DNA from: Qaidamihabitans albus
Lineage (GTDB): Bacteria > Actinomycetota > Actinomycetes > Mycobacteriales > Pseudonocardiaceae
Direction of reading: 5' to 3'
DNA length: 64,000 bases
NCBI RefSeq assembly: GCF_016464705.1
Contig: NZ_JAEHOB010000001.1
Span: forward strand, 372,001-436,000
Shown: positions 42,538 through 50,374 of the stretch, in pieces
How positions within the stretch are numbered: position 1 is the stretch's first letter
How the letters are laid out: each line of letters begins with the position of its first letter
Translations under genes and position numbers: made by a program
The notes under the pieces: model-generated
Database searches by the model: none
The model's input: only the letters and a program-made list of their open reading frames with translations
Told to the model about the DNA's origin: nothing

Positions 42538-43209
42538 ATGGGGGACGATCCGGACTTCTACCGGGACAAGAAGGGCCGCCTTCGCGTCATTCCGAAGAAG
42601 GGCGCCACCGCCGTCACCGCGGCCGCGCTGGCCGGAGTGGTCGCGTTCGGCACCGGTGGGCTGGGTGCTGGCGGCGCGGCCGGTGGCGGTGCCGCCGACA
42701 CGATCGCCGGGCAGAGTATCCGCGCGAAGACGGTGAACGGCAAGAGCGCCGCCCGCAAGGGGCAACGCGGTGAGGCGTGGCGGCGGATGGGGATGCGTTC
42801 CGTCCGCCACCACGCCCGCGAGGCGGTGGACTGCGTGCGCCACTCGTTCGGTCAGGTGCAGGAGTTCTTCATCGGCACGCCGTGCCGCTCGCTGCGCCGC
42901 GAGCTGCTGGCGATCGCGGATGACCGGGGCAACACGATCGTCGTCTCGATCGCGTGGGTGCGCATGTACGGCTCCGGCGACGCCGCGCGGCTGCGGGGGC
43001 TGATCGACGTGCACGGCACCGGCGACATCACACCGATCGGCAGCCAGGCACTCGGCCTCGGCGGCATCGAGTTCACCGGCGATCACTACGGTTCGCGGCG
43101 GAGCAGGTCCACGGTGGTGATCGCCGAGGCCGAACCGGCCACCGGCGCGCCGGATCCGGCGCTGCTCGACGGCGTCGCGGAGGTGGCCGCCCTGTTTCCC
43201 GCCAGGTGA
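42538..43209 (+). CDS. Hypothetical membrane-associated protein
   Basis: A 223-residue protein I cannot assign. It has a basic head (DPDFYRDKKGRLRVIPKKG), a Gly/Ala-rich hydrophobic segment (about 24-55) and a soluble C-terminal domain with RHHAREAVDCVRHSFGQVQEFF, TPCRSLRRELLAI and TIVVSIAWVRM. It is a conserved-looking actinomycete protein rather than a shadow frame: start, composition and independent ATG at 42538 are all good. It lies 67 bp after aztD, possibly with its own promoter. Confidence 0.65.
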   Translation: MGDDPDFYRDKKGRLRVIPKKGATAVTAAALAGVVAFGTGGLGAGGAAGGGAADTIAGQSIRAKTVNGKSAARKGQRGEAWRRMGMRSVRHHAREAVDCVRHSFGQVQEFFIGTPCRSLRRELLAIADDRGNTIVVSIAWVRMYGSGDAARLRGLIDVHGTGDITPIGSQALGLGGIEFTGDHYGSRRSRSTVVIAEAEPATGAPDPALLDGVAEVAALFPAR

Positions 43210-43334
43210 CGACGGCGCGGCGGTCGCGAGCTTTTAACCCGGCTTCCTGCTTGACGGACCGCCGTCGGCACGGGGCTCTCCGCACCGCCGCGCCGGTGGA
43301 GACTGGAGGCCGCCATACCGGCCAAGAATGCTCC

Positions 43335-44305
43335 GTGACCGAGGATTCGAGAGACGCGATGACTGAGACTCCGCGACTGCCCGACCTGAGATTGCCTTTC
43401 TCAGCACATGTCATCCGGCTGTCAGCGAGGTCGAGAGGGACGCCACCGACTGGGTTTCCCGGTTTGCCGATGCCGGGAGGTGCGAACACCTGCGGAAGAC
43501 GAAGTCGGGACGTATCGCTGCTCGCACGGCCTCTCCGGAAGCGCCCGTCGGTCTTCTCCATGCCTACGCTCGGATGCTCATCTGGGGTTTCTGGTTCGAC
43601 GACGAACTCGTCGACGACCTTCCGGCGAACTCGCCGCTACAGGCGCCCGCTATCGCGTCTCTGCTGCGGATGTTGGACGTGGGACGTGGGACAGGTGCCG
43701 CGGGGGCGCAGCTGGAAGCGGCGTTCAGCAGTGTCCTCGATGGCCTTGGCGCCGAACTGTCTGCGGGTCAGTTCGCTCGCTGGTGCCTGGAGATGCGGTT
43801 GTGGTTCACCTCTCTGTTGCTGCAGAACAGGTTGCGCGCCACGGACACCGTTCCCGGCGTGGAAACCTACAAGACGGTACGCCGCTATACCGTGTGTTCG
43901 TATGCGCCCATTGTTCTGCTGGACGCGTCATGGGGCTCCGGAGTCGACTGGGACGACTACTACCAGCCGGATCTCGTTTCTCTTCGATCCCGTGCGTCGA
44001 ATGTCACCGCCTGGCAGAACGACATCTTCTCGTTCTTCTCGGAGCAGCGGCATCCTGGAAACTTCTGGAACCTCCCGACCGTGTACATGGCACATGGCTG
44101 TACCGCCGAGGAGGCCATCCGCAAGACCGCCGGCGATGCGGCGCTGGAGGTCGAGGCTTTCATCCGGCATGCGGCCCGGGCCGAACCATCGCTGCCCGCT
44201 GCCCAACGCATGCACATCCGTAGCCTGCGGAGCTGGATGCGTGGTTGCTATGACTGGTCACATGAGGCAACCGGACGTTATGTCGGCTGGCGGGTCGAAG
44301 CCTAG
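43335..44305 (+). pseudogene. Class I terpene synthase with an N-terminal frameshift
   Basis: The main open frame (43574-44305) has the metal motifs of a bacterial terpene cyclase: WFDDELVDD (Asp-rich) and NDIFSFFSE (NSE triad), and a C-terminal RY. The expected N-terminus is in the DNA but split. From GTG 43335/ATG 43359 one frame reads MTETPRLPDLRLPFSAHV; from about 43411 the frame of the main part reads HPAVSEVERDATDWVSRF and continues without stop into LLHAYARMLIWGFWFDD. Adding one base near 43411 restores a ~315-residue protein of normal length. So the gene carries a one-base deletion, or the sequence has an error. Product unknown. GC content is lower than in neighbours, consistent with transfer. 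Confidence 0.8.
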
Positions 44306-44348
44306 TGCGGCCGGCAGGTCGCTTCCTGATCAGCGCGGTGTCCTGGTA

Positions 44349-44412
44349 TCCAGCATCCTGTACGTGAACAGGTGTCACGTTCGCCTCGCTCCCGTCGCGT
44401 AAGGATGCTGGA
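44349..44412 (+). promoter_or_regulatory. Hairpin that covers the ribosome site of the MMPL gene
   Basis: TCCAGCATCCT (44349-44359) pairs perfectly with AGGATGCTGGA (44402-44412). The second arm contains the AAGGA ribosome site and the first base of the start codon, so the folded RNA would hide them. Between the arms is a palindrome at 44362-44380 (ACGTGAACA/TGTCACGT-like) suited to a TetR-type repressor. Confidence 0.5.
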
Positions 44413-46475
44413 TGACCAAGCTGCGCTGGCTGATCCCCGCACTGCTCGTGCTGGTATGGCTCGGCATCGGTTCGATCGGCGGTCCTTTCGCCGGCAAGCT
44501 GAGCGACGTAGCGGAGAACGACACCGCGGCGTTCCTGCCCGAGTCGGCCGAGGCCACGAAGGTCTCCGAACTGCAACGCCAGTTCGCGGGCGACGAAGGC
44601 CTGCCTGCCGTCGTCGTGGCCGAGCGGGAATCGGGCATCACGGCGGCGGACCGCCGGTACCTCCAGCGGCGCGCCACCGAGATCACCGAGATCGCAGGGG
44701 TACGACAGCCGATCTCCCCGATCATCCCGTCGCCGGGGGACGACCAGGCCCTCCAGCTGGTGGTTCCGTTCGCGGGCGAACCCGGCCAGGGCGTCGAGCG
44801 ACTGCGCAACCTGCTGGAACAGGGCAAGCCGGACGGGTTGACCGTGCTCGTGACCGGCCCCGCCGCCCAGGTGGCCGATCTGGTGGAGGCATTCAGCGGC
44901 ATCGACGGACTCCTGCTGCTGGTCGCGGGCACCGTCGTGGCGATCATCCTCGTGGTCGTCTACCGCAGCCCGCTGCTGCCGCTGACCGTCCTGCTGTCCG
45001 CCGTCTTCGCACTCGGCCTGGCCAGCCTGACCGTGTACCTGCTCACCGACGGAGGTGTGCTCTCGCTCAACGGGCAGAGCCAGGGCATCCTGTTCATCCT
45101 CGTCTTCGGTGCCGCCACCGACTACGCGCTGCTGCTCGTCTCCCGCTTCCGGGAGGAGCTGCGCGACACCGACGACCGCTACCAGGCGATGCGTACCGCA
45201 TGGCGCTCGACGATCGAGCCCATCGCGGCGTCGGCGGGCACGGTCATCCTCGGCGTCCTCTGCCTGCTGTTCAGCAACCTGAACTCGAACAAGGACCTCG
45301 GCCCGGTCGCCGCGATCGGTATCGCCGCCGCGCTGCTGGCGTCGACGACCTTCCTGCCCGCCGCGCTGGTGCTGCTCGGCCGCGCCGCGTTCTGGCCGTT
45401 CCGCCCCGCAGTCGGCTCCGAGCACCCGGAGAGCCGCGGAGTCTGGGGGCGCCTCGCCGGCGCGGTCGATCGCCGTCCGCGCGCGATCTGGGCGGTGACC
45501 GCCCTGGTCCTGTTGGCGGGTGCGGCGTTCGTCCCGCAGTTCAACGCGAGTGGTACGGCCCAGTCCGAGGTCTTCCTGACCGAGGTCGACTCCGTCGCCG
45601 GTCAGGAGGTGCTCTCGGAGCACTTCCCCGGTGGTGCCGGGGCGCCGGCGATCGTGATCGCCGAAGCCGACTCCACGCAGGCGGTGCTCAGGGCGACCCG
45701 CCAGGTGGACGGGGTGGCCCAGGCCAGCGTCGCCACCACCCCCGCGGGACAGCCGCGGGTGGTGAACGGGCTGGTCGAGATCGAGGCGACGATGAGCGCG
45801 CCGACCGGCTCGGAGGCCGCGATCGACACCGTGCAACGCCTGCGCGACGCGGTGCACGACGTCCCCGGCGCCGGTGCGCTGGTCGGCGGGCAGACCGCCG
45901 TCCAACTGGACACGCAGCAGACCTCCCAGCGCGACCTCCGGGTCATCATCCCGATCGTGCTGCTCGTGGTCTTCCTCGTGCTGGCGCTGCTGTTGCGGTC
46001 GCTGCTCGCGCCGTTGCTGCTCATCGCAACGGTGGTGCTGTCGTTCGCCGCGACCATGGGTGTCTCGGCGCTGGTGTTCAACCACCTGCTCGACTTCCCC
46101 GGTGCGGACCCGGCGGTGCCGCTGTTCGCGTTCGTCTTCCTCGTGGCGCTCGGCATCGACTACAACATCTTCCTGATGACCCGCGTCCGCGAGGAGGCGA
46201 AGACCGAGGGCACTCGCGCGGGCACCTTGCGGGGGCTCACGCTCACCGGCGGCGTCATCACCTCCGCCGGAGTCGTGCTGGCCGCGACGTTCTCCGCGCT
46301 CTCGGTACTGCCGATCCTCTTCCTCGCGCAGATGGCGTTCATCGTGGCGTTCGGCGTGCTGCTCGACACGTTCATCGTGCGTTCGCTGCTGGTCCCGGCG
46401 CTCACCGTGGACATCGGCAGGCGTGTCTGGTGGCCGTCGGCGCTCGCGCGGCGAGATGAGAACATGCGCGCATGA
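44412..46475 (+). CDS. MMPL/RND-family lipid or drug exporter
   Basis: A 687-residue membrane protein with two MMPL halves: helix 1, an extracytoplasmic loop (LSDVAENDTAAFLPESAEA), five or six helices containing FGAATDYALLLVSRFREEL, then a second half with a similar loop and VFLVALGIDYNIFLMTRVREEA. The Asp of each GAxTDY/GIDY motif relays protons. The family exports lipids or small molecules in mycolata and other actinomycetes. The stop overlaps the crotonase gene by four bases. Control by a TetR regulator acting on 44362-44380 is inferred. Confidence 0.9.
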   Translation: MTKLRWLIPALLVLVWLGIGSIGGPFAGKLSDVAENDTAAFLPESAEATKVSELQRQFAGDEGLPAVVVAERESGITAADRRYLQRRATEITEIAGVRQPISPIIPSPGDDQALQLVVPFAGEPGQGVERLRNLLEQGKPDGLTVLVTGPAAQVADLVEAFSGIDGLLLLVAGTVVAIILVVVYRSPLLPLTVLLSAVFALGLASLTVYLLTDGGVLSLNGQSQGILFILVFGAATDYALLLVSRFREELRDTDDRYQAMRTAWRSTIEPIAASAGTVILGVLCLLFSNLNSNKDLGPVAAIGIAAALLASTTFLPAALVLLGRAAFWPFRPAVGSEHPESRGVWGRLAGAVDRRPRAIWAVTALVLLAGAAFVPQFNASGTAQSEVFLTEVDSVAGQEVLSEHFPGGAGAPAIVIAEADSTQAVLRATRQVDGVAQASVATTPAGQPRVVNGLVEIEATMSAPTGSEAAIDTVQRLRDAVHDVPGAGALVGGQTAVQLDTQQTSQRDLRVIIPIVLLVVFLVLALLLRSLLAPLLLIATVVLSFAATMGVSALVFNHLLDFPGADPAVPLFAFVFLVALGIDYNIFLMTRVREEAKTEGTRAGTLRGLTLTGGVITSAGVVLAATFSALSVLPILFLAQMAFIVAFGVLLDTFIVRSLLVPALTVDIGRRVWWPSALARRDENMRA

Positions 46476-47260
46476 ACCAGCGAGTCACCGTCGAACGCGA
46501 CGGCCACGTCCTGCTGATCGGGGTCGACCGCGCAGCCAAGCGCAACGCGTGGGACCTGGCGACGATCAACGAGGTGGGCCGCGCGTACGACGTGCTCGCC
46601 GACGACCCGGAGCTACGAGCGGGCGTGCTGTTCGGGCACGGTGACCACTTCAGCGCGGGCCTCGACCTCGCGGACGTGCTCCCCGCCGTCACCGAGCGCG
46701 GCCCGGACGTGCTGGCCGGTGACGCGCGGCACGACCCGTTCGGGCTGTGGAACGAGCCGGTGGACAAGCCGGTGGTGCTGGCCGTGCAGGGCATCGCCTT
46801 TACGCTGTCCATCGAGCTCGCCCTGGCCAGCGACATCGTGGTCGCCGCGGACGACGTGCGCTTCCGGCAGCTGGAGATCGGCCGCGGCATCCTGCCGTTC
46901 GGCGGCGCCACCCTGCGCGCGCCCGCCCAGCTCGGCTGGGGCAACGCGATGCGCTTCCTGCTCACCGGTGAGGAGTTCGGTGCCGCTGAGGCGCACCGCA
47001 TCGGGCTGGTGCAGGAGGTCGTTCCGGCGGGCGGCCAGCTGGCCCGCGCCACCGAGCTGGCCAGGCTGATCGCGGCGCAGGCGCCGCTCGGCGTGCGGGG
47101 CACGCTCGCCAACGCGCGGGTCGCCCTGCGGTCGGGTTCCGAGCGGGCCGCGGCCGAGCACCTGCGGGAGGTCCTGCCGGGCGTCGTCGTGAGCGAGGAC
47201 GCTCAGGAGGGCCTGGCCAGCTTCGTCGAGCGCCGCGAGGCTCGCTTCACCGGACGGTGA
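46472..47260 (+). CDS. Crotonase-family (enoyl-CoA hydratase/isomerase) protein
   Basis: A 262-residue crotonase-fold protein. Seen: the oxyanion-hole strand LFGHGDHFSAGLDL, the second oxyanion loop VQGIAFTLSIELALASDIVVAADD and FRQLEIGRGILPFGGATLRAP. The typical catalytic pair of Glu residues is not clear: the second loop lacks the usual GGG and Glu, so hydratase activity may be lost or altered. It is coupled to the MMPL transporter gene (ATGA overlap), which suggests a shared lipid or acyl substrate. Confidence 0.83.
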   Translation: MNQRVTVERDGHVLLIGVDRAAKRNAWDLATINEVGRAYDVLADDPELRAGVLFGHGDHFSAGLDLADVLPAVTERGPDVLAGDARHDPFGLWNEPVDKPVVLAVQGIAFTLSIELALASDIVVAADDVRFRQLEIGRGILPFGGATLRAPAQLGWGNAMRFLLTGEEFGAAEAHRIGLVQEVVPAGGQLARATELARLIAAQAPLGVRGTLANARVALRSGSERAAAEHLREVLPGVVVSEDAQEGLASFVERREARFTGR

Positions 47261-47285
47261 GGTTTCCCACCGGCTCATGCGGGAA

Positions 47286-47305
47286 TGCCTATGCCCGCAT
47301 AGGCA
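47286..47305. promoter_or_regulatory. Palindrome upstream of the small Cys-rich protein gene
   Basis: TGCCTATGC (47286-47294) and GCATAGGCA (47297-47305) are perfect inverted arms around CC, 16 bases before the next start codon. It overlaps the probable promoter and ribosome site and is a likely repressor site. Confidence 0.55.
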
Positions 47306-47321
47306 CGGAGGTGACACCGAC

Positions 47322-47576
47322 ATGGCTAAGTGTGAAGTCTGTGGCAACGACTACGAGCTCTCGTTCGAGGTCCACACCACCGGCGGTGGCCGGCACACGT
47401 TCGACTCGTTCGAATGCGCCGTCCATCGGCTCGCGCCCGTCTGCGAGCACTGCGGCTGCCGGGTGATGGGGCACGGCGTCCAGGTGGACGGCCAGTTCTA
47501 CTGCTGCGCCCACTGCGCGCGGGAGACCACGCGGGAAGGCATCCAGGCCCGCGACGCCGTCTCCACCACCAGCTGA
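47322..47576 (+). CDS. Small Cys-rich metal-binding protein (metallothionein-like)
   Basis: An 84-residue protein with ten Cys and several His: MAKCEVCGNDY, SFECAVHRL, CEHCGCRVMGHGVQ and FYCCAHCARE. Spacing suggests two zinc clusters. It closely resembles short actinomycete proteins annotated as metallothionein-family or zinc-ribbon. The ATG at 47322 has a GGAGGTG site. A perfect 9-base palindrome directly upstream suggests metal-responsive control. A hairpin repeat follows the stop. Confidence 0.8.
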   Translation: MAKCEVCGNDYELSFEVHTTGGGRHTFDSFECAVHRLAPVCEHCGCRVMGHGVQVDGQFYCCAHCARETTREGIQARDAVSTTS

Positions 47577-47584
47577 GCACGTGG

Positions 47585-47630
47585 CTCGTGAGTGCTGACA
47601 CGAGTTCTAACTCGTGTCAGCACTCACGAG
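47585..47630. repeat. CGTGAGTG hairpin repeat, copy 3 (perfect)
   Basis: Arms 47585-47606 and 47609-47630 pair perfectly over 22 bases around CT. Ends are CTCGTGAGTG and CACTCACGAG; the inner stem is CTGACACGAGTT. It lies in the 47-base gap between two convergent stop codons and is a strong two-way terminator. Confidence 0.85.
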
Positions 47631-48544
47631 CCGAGGGCACGGGCGAAGAAGGCCAGGTTCGCCGGCCGTTCGCCCAGGCGCCGCATGAAGTACGGAAACC
47701 ACTCGGTGCCGTACGGCACGTACACCCGCATCCGCAGGCCACGCGCGGCGATCCGCCGCTGCGCCTCGGTGCGCACGCCGTACAGCATCTGGTACTCGTG
47801 GTCCCCGCTCGCCCGGCCTGCCCGCGCCGCGAGGTCCTCGGCGATGGCGAGCATCCGGTCGTCATGGGTGGCGATCATGGGGTAGCCCTGACCGCCGAGC
47901 AGTATCTTGAGGCAGCGGACGTACGCGCGATCCACGTCGGCCTTCTCGCGGTACGCCACCGACGCCGGTTCGTCGTAGGCGCCCTTGCACAGCCGTACCC
48001 GGGAGCCCGGCCCGGCCAGCTCGGCGCAGTCGGTCTCGGTCCGCCGCAGGTAGGCCTGTAGCACGGCACCGGTGGCGGGGAAGTCGAGGCGCAGATCCCG
48101 CACGGTCGACAGCGTCGCGTCGGTGGTCGTGTGGTCCTCCATGTCGACCGTCACCGTGGTACCCGCCCCGGCGGCCGCCGCGCACACCCGCCTCGCCGCG
48201 TCGAGCGCGATCTTCTCCCCGTCCACCGGAAGTGCCTGCCCCAGCGCCGACAGCTTCACCGAGACCTCGGCCCGCCCGGCCAGCCCTGCCCAGGCCAGCC
48301 GGGCGAGCAGGGTCCGGTAGGCCTCGACGGTCGCCTCGACCCGTTGCCGGTCGACGGTGTCCTCGCCGAGGTGGTCCAGGGAGATCAGCCGGTCGCCCGC
48401 GAGGTCACCCGCGGTGCGGACGGCGGCGTCGACATCGGTGCCCGCGACGAACCGGTCGACGATCGGCCGGGCGAACGGCGCCCGCTCCGCGGCCGAGCGG
48501 CACCGCGGCGACCGGGACGCGGCGATCAGGGCTGAGCGCAGCAT
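47624..48544 (-). CDS. putA/pruB: Proline dehydrogenase
   Basis: A 306-residue monofunctional PRODH that oxidises proline to pyrroline-5-carboxylate using FAD. Typical segments: EVSVKLSALGQALP, TVTVDMEDHTTTDATLS, AVLQAYLRRTETD, RVRLCKGAYDEPASVAY, PMIATHDDRMLAIAE, EYQMLYGVRTEAQRR and RVYVPYGTEWFPYFMRRLGERPANL, which carries the FAD and substrate Arg pair. It is 145 bp downstream of the P5C dehydrogenase gene and in the same direction. Confidence 0.95.
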   Translation of the reverse strand: MLRSALIAASRSPRCRSAAERAPFARPIVDRFVAGTDVDAAVRTAGDLAGDRLISLDHLGEDTVDRQRVEATVEAYRTLLARLAWAGLAGRAEVSVKLSALGQALPVDGEKIALDAARRVCAAAAGAGTTVTVDMEDHTTTDATLSTVRDLRLDFPATGAVLQAYLRRTETDCAELAGPGSRVRLCKGAYDEPASVAYREKADVDRAYVRCLKILLGGQGYPMIATHDDRMLAIAEDLAARAGRASGDHEYQMLYGVRTEAQRRIAARGLRMRVYVPYGTEWFPYFMRRLGERPANLAFFARALGS

Positions 48545-48689
48545 GGCGGGATCCTTTCCGTTCGTGGTTCCCCGGCGGGGATGCGAGTCCCCCGCCGTTG
48601 GCCTGCCCGTTCCGCGTGCCGGGTCGCGGGGCGGGGAGTTCGCGGACCGGAGTGCGGAACTCGCGGGCTGGGGCGGGGGGACTCGCGGG

Positions 48690-50315
48690 TCAGAGCTGGT
48701 GCGGGTAGGCGGAGCGCACCGGTGGTACGAATGTCTCCTTGACCGTGCGCGGGCTGACCCAGCGCAGCAGGTTGTAGACCGAGCCGGCCTTGTCGTTGGT
48801 GCCGGAGCCCCGGGCGCCGCCGAAGGGCTGCTGGCCGACGACCGCGCCGGTCGGCTTGTCGTTGACGTAGAAGTTGCCCGCCGCGAAGCGCAGCACCTCG
48901 GCCGCCCGCTCGATCGCCGCCCGGTCGCGGGCGATGATCGCGCCGGTCAGCCCGTACGCTGCACCGCGGTCCACCTCGTGCAGGACGCGGTCGTAGTCGC
49001 CGTCCTCATACACGTGCACCGCGAGCACCGGGCCGAAGAACTCGGTGCTGAACACCTCGTGCGCGGGGTCGCTGCCCACGATCACGGTGGGCCGCACGAA
49101 GTACCCCCGGGAGTCGTCGGCCGTGCCGCCCGCGATCACCTCCAGCGAGGGTGCCTCGTGCGCCATCCGCTGCACCGCGGAGAGGCGGTCGAACGCGCGC
49201 CGGTCGATGACGGCGCCCATGAAGTTGCGGAATTCGGTGACGTCGCCGACCGCGAGGCTGTCCACTTCGGACACGAGGTCGGCCCTGAGCCGGTTCCACA
49301 CCGAGCGCGGAACGAAGGCGCGCGAGGCCGCCGAGCACTTCTGTCCCTGGAACTCGAACGCGCCGCGCACCAGCGCCGTGCGCAGCACGTCGACGTCGGC
49401 GGAGGGGTGGGCGACCACGAAGTCCTTGCCGCCGGTCTCGCCGACCAGCCGGGGATACGTGCGGTAGCCGCCGATGTTCGCGCCGACGGTCGACCAGAGG
49501 TGCTGGAAGGTCCGGGTCGAGCCGGTGAAGTGGATGCCGGCGAGCGCCGGGTCCGCGAGCGCCACGTCCGAGACGGCGAGGCCGTCGCCGGGCAGCAGGT
49601 TGATCACGCCGGGCGGCAGGCCGGCCTCTTCGAGCAGCCGCATCGTGAGGTGCGCGGCGAGGCCCTGGGTGGGCGAGGGTTTCCACAGAACGGTGTTGCC
49701 GAGCAGCGCGGGCGCGGTGGGCAGGTTGCCCGCGATCGCGGTGAAGTTGAACGGCGTGATCGCGTAGACGAAGCCTTCCAGCGGGCGGTAGTCCAGCCGG
49801 TTCCAGGCGCCGGGCGCGCTCCGCGGCTGCCCGGTCATCAGCTCCCGCGCGAAGTGCACGTTGAACCGCCAGAAGTCGGCCAGCTCGCACGCCGAGTCGA
49901 TCTCGGCCTGCGTCACCGTCTTCGACTGGCCGAGCATGGTCGCGGCGTTGATCGTGTCCCGCCACGGGCCGGAGAGCAGGTCGGCGGCGCGGAGCAGGAC
50001 GGCGGCCCGCTCGTCGAACGGCAGCCGCCGCCACGACTCGCCCGCCCGCAGCGCCGCCTCGACCGCGGCCTTCGCGTCCTCGTGGGTCGCGTTCGCGGTC
50101 GTGCCGAGCACGTGCGCGTGGTTGTGCGGCTGGACGACGTCGATCCGTGTGCCACCGGGCATCCGCTGCTCGCCGTCGATGGTGGCGGTCAGCTCGAACC
50201 GCGTGCCGGCCAGTTCGGCGAGCGTGCGGGTCAGGCTCTCCCGCTCGGGGGAGCCGGGGGCGTAGTCGCGCACGGGCTCGTTGCGCGGCGCGGGCGGGCT
50301 GGTGATCGCGTCCAT
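48690..50315 (-). CDS. pruA: L-glutamate gamma-semialdehyde (P5C) dehydrogenase
   Basis: A 541-residue ALDH4 enzyme. Seen: FVYAITPFNFTAIAGNLPTAPALLGNTVLWKPS, HFTGSTRTFQHLW, LVGETGGKDFVVAHPSADVD (catalytic Glu) and FEFQGQKCSAASRAFVP (catalytic Cys). It converts glutamate semialdehyde to glutamate with NAD+. Together with the PRODH it forms the two-step proline breakdown route. The divergent PucR-type gene 59 bp away is the likely activator. Confidence 0.96.
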   Translation of the reverse strand: MDAITSPPAPRNEPVRDYAPGSPERESLTRTLAELAGTRFELTATIDGEQRMPGGTRIDVVQPHNHAHVLGTTANATHEDAKAAVEAALRAGESWRRLPFDERAAVLLRAADLLSGPWRDTINAATMLGQSKTVTQAEIDSACELADFWRFNVHFARELMTGQPRSAPGAWNRLDYRPLEGFVYAITPFNFTAIAGNLPTAPALLGNTVLWKPSPTQGLAAHLTMRLLEEAGLPPGVINLLPGDGLAVSDVALADPALAGIHFTGSTRTFQHLWSTVGANIGGYRTYPRLVGETGGKDFVVAHPSADVDVLRTALVRGAFEFQGQKCSAASRAFVPRSVWNRLRADLVSEVDSLAVGDVTEFRNFMGAVIDRRAFDRLSAVQRMAHEAPSLEVIAGGTADDSRGYFVRPTVIVGSDPAHEVFSTEFFGPVLAVHVYEDGDYDRVLHEVDRGAAYGLTGAIIARDRAAIERAAEVLRFAAGNFYVNDKPTGAVVGQQPFGGARGSGTNDKAGSVYNLLRWVSPRTVKETFVPPVRSAYPHQL

Positions 50316-50374
50316 GCGGAAACGGTAAGCACGACGAACGCCGGGCGCGTTGTCTGGTCGGCTACGGTTGACCA

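Noticed and set aside
42954-44402. 482-residue plus-strand frame
   Set aside because: Crosses the end of the 42538 gene, an intergenic gap and the terpene synthase out of frame; only its MTETPRLPDL segment is meaningful, as the synthase's N-terminus.
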